From: Ctena decussata
Taxonomy: Eukaryota; Mollusca; Bivalvia; Lucinida; Lucinidae
DNA: 64,000 bases
Assembly (NCBI GenBank): GCA_963989385.1
Contig: OZ022513.1
Coordinates: 17,839,928 to 17,903,927 of the forward strand
Reading direction: 5' to 3'
The position numbers and the translations under genes were made by a program. Of this stretch, positions 32,966 to 44,335 are shown piece by piece. Below the pieces are notes generated by a model, which was given only the letters and a program-made list of their open reading frames with translations, was not told the origin of the DNA and ran no database searches. Every line of letters begins with the position of its first letter. Position 1 is the stretch's first letter.

Positions 32966-33965
32966 CAAGAGCTTCGCAAGCGGCGCATAATTGTTTATAG
33001 AAGGATGGACAGGCAGACAAACAGAGGAAACAACTATGTAATTAATGACTGCAATATTATTAAAACATCTAACACATCAAATGATATTAGTATACCAAAA
33101 ATCAGCGTCTAAGTTGAAGCAGCTCAGACTCTGAGAAATGCCAAAGTCAAACAAAGGAGATAATTCATAAACTAAGAAAACTAGAGTACCATTCTTGGTC
33201 ATAATATACATTCCCTTGATTATATACACATCATCATAAAGTTTTGTTGAAATATTTCCAACGGTTAAGGAGTGACAGAGTAAAACAGTAAAGCCAGAGT
33301 TGTGGTTCATGCTCATGATATATTGCACCATTTTTATACATTTTCCTACAAAGTTTCATAAAAATATTTCAAAGGGTTAAGGAGTTATGGAGTGAATGGT
33401 GGAATAGGACTAGCTTAAAAATACTAATCAAAGGGAGGCTACTCCAAAATTAAGTAAGGGGGAACAACCATTCTTACACTTGACACACCGTCTTGTGATC
33501 ATGCACACTTCTATAAAGTTTCATCAAGATATTCCAAATGATTACTAAGTTATTGAATGCACAACATTAGTATACACAAATATAGCCTACAAAATCTAAT
33601 CAAAGGGATGGAACTCCAAAACGAAGAAAGAGAGAGTAGCCATTGTTGTACGCGACACATCGTCGGACCCTCATACACATTGCTATGAAGTTCCATCAAG
33701 ATATCCCAAACAGTTATCTAATTATGGCGCGCAAGACTAGTAGGGTAAAAATAATCAAAGGGGCATAACTTGAAAACTAAGAAAGGGGGAGCAACCATTA
33801 CAGTACGCCACACTTTGCCCTATCCTAATATTTATGCCTACCAAATTTCATGAAGATATCTCAAAAGGTTACTGAGATATGGTGCGCACAAGAATGTTGA
33901 CGGACGGACGGACGGACAGCCCCATGCCATAATGCGTCAGTTTTTTTTTCAAAACGGGCGTATAT
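32966..33965 (+). repeat. 1-kb dispersed repeat with tandem 160-bp units and GACG end
   Basis: Starts AACAAGAGCTTCGCAAGCGG and ends with (GACG)n at 33900-33919, CCATAATGCGTC and ACGGGCGTATA. In between, four to five diverged units share TAAAGTTTCATCAAGATAT-like and CAAAGGG-AACTCCAAAA-like blocks. Non-coding. Confidence 0.65.
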
Positions 33966-34371
33966 AAATTCAATGTAATTATAAAAGATAAATTTCACTT
34001 TCCCGAAGTTCACGGAAGTATGAACACGCCAGCAGGGTCCGTGAACGCCCTTCGGGCGTCACTTACTTTTCACGTGACCCGCATTGTGTTCTGATTGTTA
34101 TTTCATCGCATATTGTCAAATCAATATGAGTTGCGGCGATAAAAAAGACTTCTAAATGATATTAACAAATTTAGGCGTGGAGGCCATCTTAAATATGGGA
34201 CAGCAACGATGTGTGTGTGTGTGCTTCTTTCCCTATTGATTTTGAGAGCGGGATGTAGGGTTTGATTGTATTAATTCCTGATCATTGCCTATCTTTTTAC
34301 TTCAGCTGCTTTTCGTTAAGATGCCATACAGATGCTAAATATGAAATGTGGTTGAAAAAAAAAAAACTTAC

Positions 34372-34459
34372 AATATTCAGGTACGAGAACAGCACTGGTG
34401 TCTATCCACTCCCATTTTTTCTTCTCCCATGGCTTCTTGGCCACCGATCTAAGAATGAT
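34372..34459 (-). CDS. Exon (E5) of the PDZ-domain gene: end of the PDZ fold and linker
   Basis: 88 nt with acceptor GATTTTCAG and donor TATT|GTAAGT. Phase 0 in, matching E4's donor; phase 1 out, matching E6. It encodes IILRSVAKKPWEKKKWEWID, where joined to E4 the HTRLSM-IILRS stretch forms the last beta strand of the PDZ domain. After that comes a basic/Trp-rich linker. A palindromic MITE (34514-34749) begins 55 bp upstream of the acceptor. Confidence 0.65.
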
Positions 34460-34513
34460 CTGAAAATCAAAGGAATTCATGATACATTAAGCGGAGGTTT
34501 GATATATACAACT

Positions 34514-34749
34514 GAGCCGCGACATGACAAAACCAACAATGTGGTTGTGCGCCCAGCGCAGACTCAGATCAGCATGGGCATCCGCCCAGTCTGATTAGAG
34601 ACTTCGCTGTGCGCATGGAGGTAGCTTAGACCCTTAGCTACCCTTTAAGCGCTTAACCAAGAACCTGATTGGAATGGGCAGATGCTCAGCCTGATCTGAA
34701 TCTATGCTGGGCGCACAACCACATAGTTGGTTTTGTCATGTCGCGGCTC
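34514..34749. mobile_element. GAGCCGCGAC palindromic MITE next to E5
   Basis: Full hairpin copy, GAGCCGCGACATGAC to GTCATGTCGCGGCTC. Flanks are AACT and AGCT, consistent with a 4-bp target duplication with one change. A copy of the GTGAATGG repeat lies next to it on the minus strand (34775-34880). Confidence 0.9.
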
Positions 34750-35159
34750 AGCTGTAAACTGAATAGTCCGATTTCCAAGAAGGGCAATTTTTTCCTTTGA
34801 AATGACCTATATTGAGAAGGGAAGCACAAATGAAAATGACAGAGTAACTTCCCTTGAAATTGTACCCATTCACATAAAAGGGACTGTGAAACATACAATA
34901 GCAAGACTGAACCGCCAAGAAAGGTAACAAAGATATAACCATTTCATTATCTCTGTCAATTCTGGTCCGCAAGGGGATAAAATGTAAATTGAGGATTTTT
35001 TCAGCGTTAGAGTTCCACTTTTTATAAATTAGCCGGTGCTAGTGTTGCACATTTAATTTCTTTTCATTTATAGATCCAATATGAAACTTGGCAGTAAGTA
35101 CAACTTACTTAATACCTCCTGCATACTGAAGTATAAATATATCTACTGAAATAAATAAC

Positions 35160-36412
35160 TAAAGAGTGTTGAAAAAATACACGTACACAAAGTATGCACT
35201 TCAACCATTATTTTCAAGGTGCAGTCGCCTCATATACGGCCAAGTCATAAACCGAATCAGTTTATCAGAAAACAGTTTTAATCATTTAACTTCCTCATGC
35301 ACATCCTCAATATGTCTTCAACATATCTTCAAGGTATTTGAAAAATCCAATGGAAGCTTTGAAAGGAGTTGAGCACTATCACCACTTATCTGATAATGTG
35401 CAATGGTTGGAAAATGACTAAGTTCAAACCTCCCAGTTTTTTATCGACAATATTTTGAAGCATCAATATTATTCATGCACATCTTCAAAATGCTTGTAAC
35501 ATACATGTATCTACAAAGTATTTAAAAATTCCAATGAGAGCCTTGAGAGGAGTTGATTTCACAAAGTATGCACTATCAAACATTATTTAATATGTGCAGT
35601 GTTGGAAATATGGGTAAGTTCAATACCCTGTCAGTTTGTGAAAAAAATAATTGGCGACATTAACCGTTTTCATGCATTATATCTTCATTTACATCTGTGA
35701 CATATGTGCAAGGGATTAAAAATGTGAAAAAAATAATTGGCGACATTAACCGTTTTCATGCATTATATCTTCATTACATCTGTGGCATATCTGCAAGGGA
35801 TTAAAAATATCAAAAATAAGCTCTGAGAGGAGTTAATTTCACACACTATGCACAATCAACCATTATTTAATATATGAAGTGGTTGTTGTCAAAAACAATG
35901 TTTCAGCATCAACTTGTTCATGTATATTTTCAATATGTCTGTGATACATTTATCTCAAAGAAGTTGATTTCTATCAACCATTATTTAATATGTGCAGTTG
36001 TCGAAAAAATCACAAAACCCAACACCCTGTCAATTTGTCATAAATTTTCTTTTCGGCATCAACCTTCTTCATGTACATTTTCATTAGGTCCGTAACATAC
36101 TTGCAACGTATTGAAAGGATCCACTGATAGCCCTTAACATAGTTGATCATGCACTATCAACCATTGTTGAATATACGCAGAGGTCGGAAATGGAGACCAA
36201 ATCCCTGAAAATTTGTCTAAATATTTTTTTATCAGATTCAATTTTTTTCAAGCTCATCTTCAATATGTCTGTAACATATCTGCATAGTATTGAAAAGGTC
36301 CAATGAAAGCTTTAAGAGGAGTTGATCTCACAAAGTATGCACTATCAATCATCATTGAATATGCGCAGAGGCCGGAAAATGGCTAAGTTCAAATCCCTGT
36401 AAATTTGTCCAA
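35160..36412 (+). repeat. Tandem-repeat block T1 (plus orientation)
   Basis: About six diverged units of roughly 200 bp containing CACTATCAACCATTATTTAA, GTGCAGTGGTTGGAAAA-like, TTTTTCAGCATCAA-like and TTCATGCACATCTTCAATATG-like blocks. It continues at 37860-38165 after an insertion and recurs reversed at 38550-39840 and 40085-40200. Confidence 0.75.
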
Positions 36413-37853
36413 AAACTAGACAATCACTAAAGGTGATGAATGCCCCCGCCATATGCCTCACTAGATGAGTTATGTGTTAAAACATATTTGTGTGAAGTTA
36501 CATCAAAATCTGTCAATAAATAAAGGTGCTAGAGGGATGACTGAGTTTTTATTAAAAATAGCAACTGTGACCTTGACCTTGGACCTGGGGTGCTGAAGCG
36601 GCAATTTATTCAAGATATTGTTATACTTAACATTTATGTGAAGTTACATCAAAATCGATCTATAAATGAAATCGCTGGAGCAATGCTCTAGTTTTTCTGA
36701 AAATAGCAACTGTGACCTTGACTTTCATCCTACCAAACTGAAACGCAAAGTTGTTCGAGGTACTGTCATCCCCAATAAAACTGTGATGTAATACCAAAAT
36801 CGGTTAATAAATGAGGCCGCTAGAGCTACGATAAAAGGTGAGATTGTATTTAAGCTATGGAAATATGGTCAAAATATGTATGTAATTCAAGGGGACATAA
36901 TTCTGCAATAAAGACCTGACTGAAAGTTCTGTTTCCTTTATGCACATGTTCAATGCATGTCTGAACTGTGTTGCAAGTTTCAAATCCCTACATCAAATAC
37001 TATTGGAGGAGTTGCAGAGACAAGAACAGTACTACAAAGTGTGAAATATGGTCAAAATATGCATGTCATTCAAGGGGATGTAATTCTGCAATAATGACCT
37101 GGATCAAAGTTCTGTTTCTTTATGCACATGTTCAGTGCATGTCTGAACTGTGTTACAATTTTCAAATCCCTACATCAAATACTATTGGAGGAGTTGCAGA
37201 GACAAGAACAGTACTACAAAGTGTGAAATATGGTCAAAATATGCATGTCATTCAAGGGGATGTAATTCTGCTATAATGACCTGGATCAAAGTTCTGTTTC
37301 CTTTATGCACATGTTCAATGTATGTCTGAACTGTGTTGCAAGTTTCAACTCCCTACATTAAATACTGTAGGAGGAGTTGCGGAGACAAGAACAGTACTCA
37401 AATGTGAAATATGATTACAATATGTATATTATTCAAGGGGACATAATTCTGCAATCAAGACATTAATCAAAGTTCTGTTTCCTTTATGCACATGTTCAAT
37501 GCATGTCTGAACTGTGTTGCAAGTTTCAACTCCCTATATCATATACTGTAGGAGGAGTTGCGGAGACAAGAACAGTACTCAAATGTGAAATATGGTCATA
37601 ATATGTATATTATTCAAGGGGACATAATTCTGCAATAAAAGCCTGAATCAGAGTTATGTTTCCTTTATGCACATGTTCAATGCATGTCTGAACTGTGTTG
37701 CAAGTTTCAACTCCCTGCATCGAATACTGTAGGAGGAGTTGCGGAGACAAGAACAGTACTACAAAGTGTGACGGACGGACGTATCCACGTACGTATGCAC
37801 GGACGGACAAGGGTAAAACTATATGCCCCTCCCCACTTCGTGGCGGGGGCATA
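36413..37853 (+). mobile_element. 1.44-kb repeat element R2 inserted into T1
   Basis: Begins CTAGACAATCACTAAAGGTG followed by ATGAATGCCCCCGCCA. It ends with a GACG/ACG tract (37768-37810) and CCCACTTCGTGGCGGGGGCA. The ATGCCCCCGCCA start and TGGCGGGGGCAT end are inverted repeats. The core is five tandem units of 180-185 bp (TGTCTGAACTGTGTTGCAAG at about 36957, 37139, 37323, 37504, 37685). T1 sequence resumes directly after it, with A-runs at both junctions. Confidence 0.75.
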
Positions 37854-37859
37854 AAAAAA

Positions 37860-38165
37860 ATAAAAAATCAACACCAAACTCTTCTTCATGCACACCTACA
37901 ATATGTCCGTAACATCCGTAACATATTTGCAAGGTAGTGAAAAGTGTCACTGAAAAATCTATGAGAAGTTGCTTTTACAAAGTATATAATATTGTCAAAA
38001 AATAGTTTTTTTCAGCATCAAACCTCTTCATGCACATCTTCAATATGTCTGTGGCATACCTGCAAATTACTGCAAAGGTTCGATGAAATGATTTCACAAA
38101 ACATGCACTATCAGTCATTATTGTCATAACTATAACCCACGAAAACGTAGTTTTATGGGGCTATA
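37860..38165 (+). repeat. T1 block, continuation after R2
   Basis: Carries on the interrupted T1 unit (AATCAACACCAAACTCTTC, then CATGCACATCTTCAATATG), still in plus orientation. Confidence 0.65.
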
Positions 38166-38216
38166 CTGTTTTCAGCATAATGGTGTACTTCTTTTCGTCA
38201 ACATTTGAGCCGCGAC

Positions 38217-38442
38217 ACGAGAAAACCAACAATGTGGTTGTGCGCCCACCGCAAATTCAGATCAGCCTGGACATCCGCCCAGTCTGATCAGACTCTTTGC
38301 TCAGCGCTGAAAGGGTAGCTAAGGGTCTGAGCTACCTCCATGCGGACAGTGAAGACTCTGATCAGACTGGGCGGATGCCCAGGCTGATCTGAGTCTGCGC
38401 TGGGCGCACAACCACATTGTTGGTTTTCTCGTGTCGCGGCTC
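38217..38442. mobile_element. GAGCCGCGAC palindromic MITE with ATTT target duplication
   Basis: Full hairpin copy. ATTT at 38213-38216 and 38443-38446 is a clean 4-bp duplication, which fixes the element ends at GAGCC...GGCTC. Confidence 0.9.
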
Positions 38443-38549
38443 ATTTGAGGTTTTAGCTCATAACTTTGATAGTTTTTGCCATACGTCAAATTTACATTGC
38501 ACCGTAACCACGAGATAGTGCAAGTGTGGGAGGACAATAAGGGCTAAAG

Positions 38550-39840
38550 GGTCAGTATTGCAAGAGTTATGCCCTTTGCAGTTCTTATTATGAAATCAAT
38601 TTCTCTTTCAGCTTTCAGGGGATCCTTTCAATACTCTGCAACTGTGTTACAGACGTATTGAAGATGTGCATGAAGAATTGATGCTAAAAAAATATTTTCT
38701 GGCAAATTTACTGCGTTTTGATTGATTGATTGATTGTTTTGGGTTTAACGGCCCTTTGAGATAGTATTTCAGTCTATATCGAGCCGTCTCCCAGAGAGAG
38801 GAAGAAAGAAGAGAAATGATAGACGAGGGAAAAATGTCCAAACAACCTCACCCGCACCTGCTGCAAGCACAGTAGGCCCTTGCCCTACAATGTTCCAAAT
38901 CTTCAGGACGCCCTGGCACTGGAAGTTATACACAGCACCATCGCACCACCCGACCACCCCACAGCGTTTTGAACTTAGCCATTTTCCGATCTATGCACAT
39001 ATTCAATGATGATTGATTGTGCATACTTTGTGAAATCAAAAAGGTACATGTAAGCAAACTCCCTATTGCCAAGAATGCTAAAATATCTTTATGACACTTT
39101 CAGTGCCAGAGCTTTTATTTGCTGACTCATTCAGTCACTATGTGCTATTAGAGTTTTCATAGGATCTTTTCAATACATATTGAACATGTGCATGAAGAAG
39201 TTTAATGCCGAAAAAATATTTATGGCAAATGGACATGGTTTTGAAAATAGTCACTAGTTTTTTCCGACCAGTGCATGTATTAAATAATGGTTGATAATGC
39301 ATACTTTGTGAAATCAACTTCTCTGAGAGCTTTCAGTGGATCTTTTCAATAAATTGTTTATAATTATGTTACATTCATATAAAATGTGCATGAAGAAATT
39401 TGATGCTGAAAAAGTACTTTTTGACAAACTGACAGGCTATTGAACTCAGCCATATTCCAAATTCTACACATTTGCAATAATGGTTGATTGTGCATAGTTT
39501 TTGGAATCAACCTCTCTCAGAGCTTTCATTGAATATTTTCAATACTTTGCAGATCTGTTGCAGACATAATGAAGACGTCTATGAAGAAGTTCAATACCGC
39601 AATGTGTGTTTTTTTTTTTACAAATTGACAGGGTTTTGAACTTAGCCAATTTCTGACCATTGCACATATTAAATCATGTTTCACAGTGCATACTTTGTGA
39701 AATATACTCTTTGGATATTTTAGATACTTTGTATAAATGTCACAGACATATTAAAGATATGCATGAAGAAGCTAAATGCTTACAAAATATTTTGACCAAC
39801 TGATAGGCTTTTGATCTTGGTCATTTTCCAACCATTGCAC
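38550..39840 (-). repeat. T1 block in reverse orientation
   Basis: The same units as 35160-36412, reverse-complemented (for example GAAGATGTGCATGAAGAA and TAATGGTTGATAATGCATAC). An R4 repeat (38705-38965) and a MITE (39845-40080) are inserted in it, and T1 ends after the MITE at about 40200. Together the forward and reverse blocks make a 5-kb interrupted inverted repeat in one intron. Confidence 0.75.
38705..38965 (-). mobile_element. Repeat R4 with (ATCA)n tail
   Basis: Minus-strand element ending GGGCCGTTAAACCCAAAACA and then ATCA units (plus strand TGATTGATTGAT at 38721). It shares its tail type with the SINE at 3678. Other copies: 9425-9632 and 58131-58362. Confidence 0.7.
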
Positions 39841-39844
39841 ATAT

Positions 39845-40080
39845 GAGCTGCGACACGACAAAACCAACAAAATGTGGTTGTGCGCCCAGCGCAGACTCAG
39901 ATCAGCCTGGGCATCCGCCCAGTCTGATCAGAGACTTCACTGTCCGCATGGAGGTAGCTTAGACCCTTAGCTACCCTCGAAGCGCTTAGTAAAGAGTCTG
40001 ATCAGTCTTGGCAGATGCCCAGGCTGATCTGAGTGCGCTGGGCGCACAACCACATTGTTGGTTTTCTCGCGTCGCGGCTC
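39845..40080. mobile_element. GAGCCGCGAC palindromic MITE with ATAT target duplication
   Basis: Splits a T1 unit. ATAT at 39841-39844 and 40081-40084 flanks it, and the T1 consensus shows the site before insertion, giving direct evidence that this family transposes with a 4-bp duplication. Confidence 0.92.
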
Positions 40081-40387
40081 ATATCAGATAATGGGTGATA
40101 GTGCTCAACTCCTGTCAGAACTTCAATGGGATCTTTTCAATACCTTGCAGATATGTTGCAGACATACTAAAGATGTGCATGAAGAAGTTTTATCATATGA
40201 CGTCGCATCTGAGAGTGTAATAAAGCCATGCATGAAAAACGATAACCCACTAGTGGATTAAATATGCAAATTACGTCGTAACGTTATACGTGTCAACATC
40301 CATTAAACGTCGCGATGTCTAATGGCCAAATCGTGACATTTTAATGCAAATTTTGCTAATAAAATGCTATTTTAGTGTCATATGATA

Positions 40388-40545
40388 AATAGAATCTTGC
40401 ATTCGTGCTCCTGTGTTATTGAATTTATTAAACTCGTCGGGAAAAAACGATAAAATGCTCGGCAAAGCCTCGCATCCTATCTGTTTCCCCAACTCGTTTA
40501 ATAAATTCAATAATACATGAGCACTCATGTAAGATCCTAAAGTAG
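40388..40545. repeat. Imperfect hairpin, about 158 bp
   Basis: CTATTTTAG...GAATCTTGCAT on the left answers ATGTAAGATCCTAAAGTAG on the right. The inner stem is TGAATTTATTAAACTCGT and its complement. The loop is GCTCGGCAAAGCCTCGC. Confidence 0.7.
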
Positions 40546-40674
40546 TTTTTTAAACTTTTTAAACTTACTCCGAGTCAGGCGACTGCACTTTGAAAATAAT
40601 GGTGGAAGTACAGACTTTCAGAATACAAGTCAGTACATCTTTTCAACACTTTTCAGATATTTACTTCATTTCAC

Positions 40675-40830
40675 AAATCGGAAGCGGCTATGGCAACGTG
40701 GTTTATGTGCCAGACTACAAATCCAGTTGTAACAGGTTCGAATCCTCGCTCCCCAGATCTTTTAAACGAGATTTCGTCTTCATATGACTTGTGTTGGTGA
40801 GACGTTAAACCTGAACTCCATTTTTGTAGA
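40675..40830 (+). mobile_element. tRNA-headed SINE
   Basis: Perfect B box GGTTCGAATCC at 40735-40745 with a diverged A-box region (GGCTATGGCAACGTGG). The body ends TGAGACGTTAAACCTGAACTC, similar to 41915-41935. Confidence 0.6.
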
Positions 40831-40849
40831 ACGTATTTACATGTAAAAG

Positions 40850-41127
40850 GTAAAGGTAAAGGTTTCCCATAGCCTAATAGCCGTAGGGGCAGTGGGGGTT
40901 AAAGATCCACTGTATCTTGGGCACAGCTAATGAGAGGTGGAGCCTATCTCTCTCCTTTCGCTGCTTTATCCTTCCCTAATTCGAAAAAGGTACCCATTTA
41001 CTGCTGGGTTGACAGAGAGAGTTTTCCAGTCATTGGATGGCGACCGTGAGCCGCGAACTCGCGACCTTCCGGCGACTTTCTGCACCATAACCGAGCCACT
41101 CTAACAACTCGACCACGGCGCCTCTCT
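40850..41127 (-). mobile_element. tRNA-headed SINE with CTTTAC-repeat tail
   Basis: Minus-strand head near 41125 (GGCGCCGTGGTCGAGTTG). The body includes GTAAATGGGTACC and CTATTAGGCTATGGGAAACC, and the tail is CTTTAC units (plus AAAGGTAAAGG). A second copy lies at 60752-60975, where the B box GGTTCGAGTCG is better preserved. Confidence 0.6.
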
Positions 41128-41232
41128 ATTTACATGTAAATGCATCCTTTTATTTATTAAGTTGAAGCAAAAGACCTTTGGGAGAGAAAAAAAAAGATAG
41201 GGGAAGAGAAGTAAGCCTTCATCGGTTCTTAC

Positions 41233-41347
41233 CATAGAAAGCCTAGTGTGTGAATCTACTGGGACTGTACTCAGTTGTTGAAGAACCTCTTTGTGATTGA
41301 AGTTAGGGACAAAAACGCCGTTCAGCAACACCAGCTGATCGCCAGAT
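41233..41347 (-). CDS. Exon (E4) of the PDZ-domain gene: PDZ core
   Basis: 115 nt with acceptor CACTTTTAG and donor CTATG|GTAAGA. It encodes SGDQLVLLNGVFVPNFNHKE followed by VLQQLSTVPVDSHTRLSM. This is the second half of a PDZ domain: the GDQLVLLNG strand/turn, then an alpha-B helix starting with His (NHKEVLQQL), the position that sets class I ligand preference in PDZ domains (family knowledge). PDZ domains bind C-terminal peptides in scaffolds at membranes and junctions. It enters in phase 2 and leaves in phase 0 into E5. Confidence 0.78.
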
Positions 41348-42030
41348 CTAAAAGTGATTTGGAAATTAAAAGTTATAAGTTATACATGTAAGTTTAAGTA
41401 GTCAAAAAGAAACACTTGTGGAATCTCGTGAGAAAACATCGTTTGACCCATGACATACAGAAACACGTACATGTATAAACTGTAGGGTCAAGTCAGGTAA
41501 ATTCGGACAGTGACATTGTTTCCTTTATATGTCAATTATTTGGAATTCAAACAAAAATAACTGGGCAAACAGTGAAAATCTTGATGAGATGGCTCATTTT
41601 GAGCCGTCTCATCAGGATGTTCACTGATTGCAATGGTATGTCCGAATTTACCTGCTGTCCGAAATTACCCACTCGACCCTACATGTATAAAGGTGAATGT
41701 GCAGCTCTGCCATTTTCATTGCCTACAGTCTTAATGGGTGTCATCTCTTAAAGGAAGAAATTTGCTTTTTTCGGAGCAAAAACATTCCTCTACTTGGTGG
41801 ACCATTTGCCACAGTACTTCTGTTTAGAGAGAACAGAGTGATAGAATAACTGGGGCAGCCCTCGCTCGCACCTACTGCACGTCCCGTCTCCATATGACCT
41901 CAATGTTGGTGGGACGTTAAACCCGAGTTCACTCACCCTACTGCACGTACAGTAGGCATTTGCCATGCTTTAAGACGCCCCAATGTTGAACGTTTCACGG
42001 CAGCTTCGCTCGACCATATGGGGCACAAAC

Positions 42031-42239
42031 AGGTTGTGCGCCCAGCGCTGACTCAGATCAGCCTGGGCATCCGCCCCGTCTGATCAGAGTCTTCGCTGTC
42101 CGCATCGAGGTAGCTTAGAACCTTAGCTACCCTTTAAGTGCTTAGCGAAAAGTCTGATCGGACTGGGCCGCTGCCCAGGCTGATCTGAGTCTTCGCTTGG
42201 CGCACAGGCCTCTTTGTTTGTTTTGTTATGTCGCAGCTC
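42031..42239. mobile_element. GAGCCGCGAC palindromic MITE, left end lost
   Basis: Starts inside the left arm (GGTTGTGCGCCCAGCGCTG) and ends GTTATGTCGCAGCTC. The first 30 bp are missing. A fragment of SINE-like sequence (GTTGGTGGGACGTTAAACC) precedes it at about 41910. Confidence 0.85.
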
Positions 42240-42577
42240 ATATATGCCCCCTCTTTTCCTTGAAGAGTAAAACTCAGTTTAGAACGGTTTCGGTCTCCAG
42301 GAAAGCAAACAGGAAGTCGGGAAAGTTGTTCTACTTTGAAAAAAAAAAATGGAAAAAAATATTTACACACACACACACAAAAAAAACTGACTTAGATTTT
42401 ATGATTGTTTCCCGAAGACGTTTTGTATTTATCCGCTTTGATCTTTGCGTTAACATGCGTACTGTTATATGAACTTAAAACAAAGTGCTACTCTTACAGC
42501 CACCTTAGATGAATGAAGCCATTCAACTGCTTCATTTTTCTAGTCTAAATGTTTGACTTGTGGCATTGTAGATCTAC

Positions 42578-42705
42578 CCTGGGGGAAGCATCAGGTTCAA
42601 TCTTAGAGATGATACAAAATGTAACATTGCAAATGTATCCTTTTGTTGCAGCTCGAGGTGTTGCCACAGTCAGTGTGTAGCTTTCCCCGGAAGCAGGGTT
42701 ACGAT
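42578..42705 (-). CDS. Candidate exon (E3) of the PDZ-domain gene: first half of the PDZ fold
   Basis: 128 nt with acceptor TTTTTTCCAG and possible donor CCAGG|GTAGAT. Only one frame is open; it includes SYTLTVATPRAATKGYI and CIISKIEPDASPR, where ISKIEPDASP fits the IsKIepgSPA strand and turn of PDZ domains. It enters in phase 1, which does not fit E2 (phase 2), and leaves in phase 0, which does not fit E4. A 23-nt segment at 42504-42526 (LNGFIHLR when joined) would restore the phase to E4 and supply the expected G-x-L-R before SGDQLV, but it implies a 51-bp intron with weak signals. Position and PDZ fit support it; borders are uncertain. Confidence 0.42.
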
Positions 42706-43071
42706 CTGGAAAAAATGGCTTTGATTTTTTGAAAGGAAAATTTAGCTATACAGTAGAATTCTACCAATTCCCGCCGCTCCCCCCCCCCCCCCCCCACTCA
42801 CAAGAAAAAATTCCTTTTGTATGTCTGCGTAGCCCCGGTGATAGCACGCGGTGATAGCACGGTTATACATGTATACAGTACAAACTGCTCACTGCCCTGC
42901 CTTATACTGTTTAGAGGAAACATCGAAGAAGAAAACGGAGCGAAACCATCGATTTGGTGGGATTATTCCACTATATTTTTTTTCTGGGCAGCGGGGTGTG
43001 GCGATGGGGAAAATTAGTCTCTGACAGCTACATGTATATCGAAAAGAGTTTGGGTGCTAACATATACATAC

Positions 43072-43244
43072 TTTATTTTCATATGGTCTGCAACGCCTTC
43101 ATTTTCTATATCTGTGAAAAAATGCTCATAATAATCGCTTGCGCGAGTACCGCATGTTTCGACTGAGGCTCCAAACTTGTCCCCTAGAAGACTTTCTGTC
43201 GCTCTGTCGTGTTGAATGAGTACTTCTGACTTTTCAGTAGTTTG
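43072..43244 (-). CDS. Exon (E2) of the PDZ-domain gene
   Basis: 173 nt with acceptor ATATCTTTCAG and donor AAATAAA|GTATGT. It continues E1 in phase 0 and leaves in phase 2. Hydrophilic sequence with QTTEKSEVLIQHDRATE and DYYEHFFTDIENEG. No domain recognised. The Tyr pair in an acidic setting could be a phosphorylation site (inference). Confidence 0.55.
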
Positions 43245-43550
43245 CTGAAAGATATGCAAAGGCGTTTTAAGTGAAAAAAATATTTCAAAGTTTACACAAT
43301 ACCAACGCTGTATCCCTACCCAGCTATGTAAAATGCCTATTTAATTTCGTAGTTCTAAGATTTTGTTAATGCATTACATAAAGTCAAAGTTATATGTAGC
43401 TTGCTTTCACTTCCGTAACTTCTCGTTTAAAAAATCGACAAAATGATTATTGTAAAATAAACAATAAACGATAGAAATAACTTAAACTAGCAAAAACAAA
43501 CCAGTAGCAATATTTGCATGCACATGCAGTTCTAAACGGTATACATTTAC

Positions 43551-44284
43551 CTTGTTCGGAAAACTTAAAAGGCACCTTGGTCCACTACTTTTATGAAGTG
43601 TTACTCTTGGAAGATTGTCAGGAACACAATCAGGTATATCCTTTAATACTGCTTGTTTACATGCAACAGCGCGTATAGTATCCTCTTCTAAATCATTAGT
43701 TGATAAACTATCGCCTTTCCTTAATGATTTTGCATTTTGTGTACTTGGCACAGGATTCTTCAAGAAAGAATCTTTATCAAGAGAAGCTCTCTTACCGTCC
43801 GCAGTGGCTTCTACCTTGTAATAGCTGGGCTCAGTCAGTTCTTCATTGTGCCCATCAGCTGTAACACTGTCCGATTCATTTTCTCCAAGGTCGTTTAAAT
43901 CTTTAACATGGTCATAAATTGTATTCCCATTAAGTGCAAATATTCCAGGGTTCTTACTCTCAGAACTTGACACACTGTTTGAATAGATGGCATGTAAACA
44001 TGTTTTTGAGTTATCATTTGATTTTGCTAAAATTTCAGTCACTGTAGACAGAGTTTCATTGTTTGTAGTTACAGTTGTCACATGATGTGTATATGATGAG
44101 TAGAGACAGTTTTGACTAGCATACAAATGGCTGGGTTCTGTTTGTGACGTTTCAGTAACTGCTTCTCTTGAGTTTGATAATACAACATGTCTTGTGTCCT
44201 CTGTAAATCCTAATCCTGGCTTTAGCTCAGTAGTTGCAGTGTCTGTCAATGGTATTTGAAATCTGCTTGTTCCCATGTTTTATA
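43551..44284 (-). CDS. First coding exon (E1) of the PDZ-domain gene
   Basis: The start at 44276 has good context (AAACATGG), with an in-frame stop 6 nt upstream. An acceptor TTTTTCAG ends at 44285, so a 5' UTR exon probably exists further upstream. It encodes 242 residues, Ser/Thr/Asn-rich and without a recognised domain, ending CLLSFPNK before the donor AACAAG|GTAAAT. No signal peptide or membrane span is seen, so a cytoplasmic scaffold-type protein is likely (inference from the PDZ domain downstream). The upstream region is filled by the TGTCGGACA motif array. Confidence 0.62.
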
Positions 44285-44335
44285 CTGAAAAATTAAGAAA
44301 TATTCGTGAAAGTTTTTTTGTATTCGTATGTAAGG

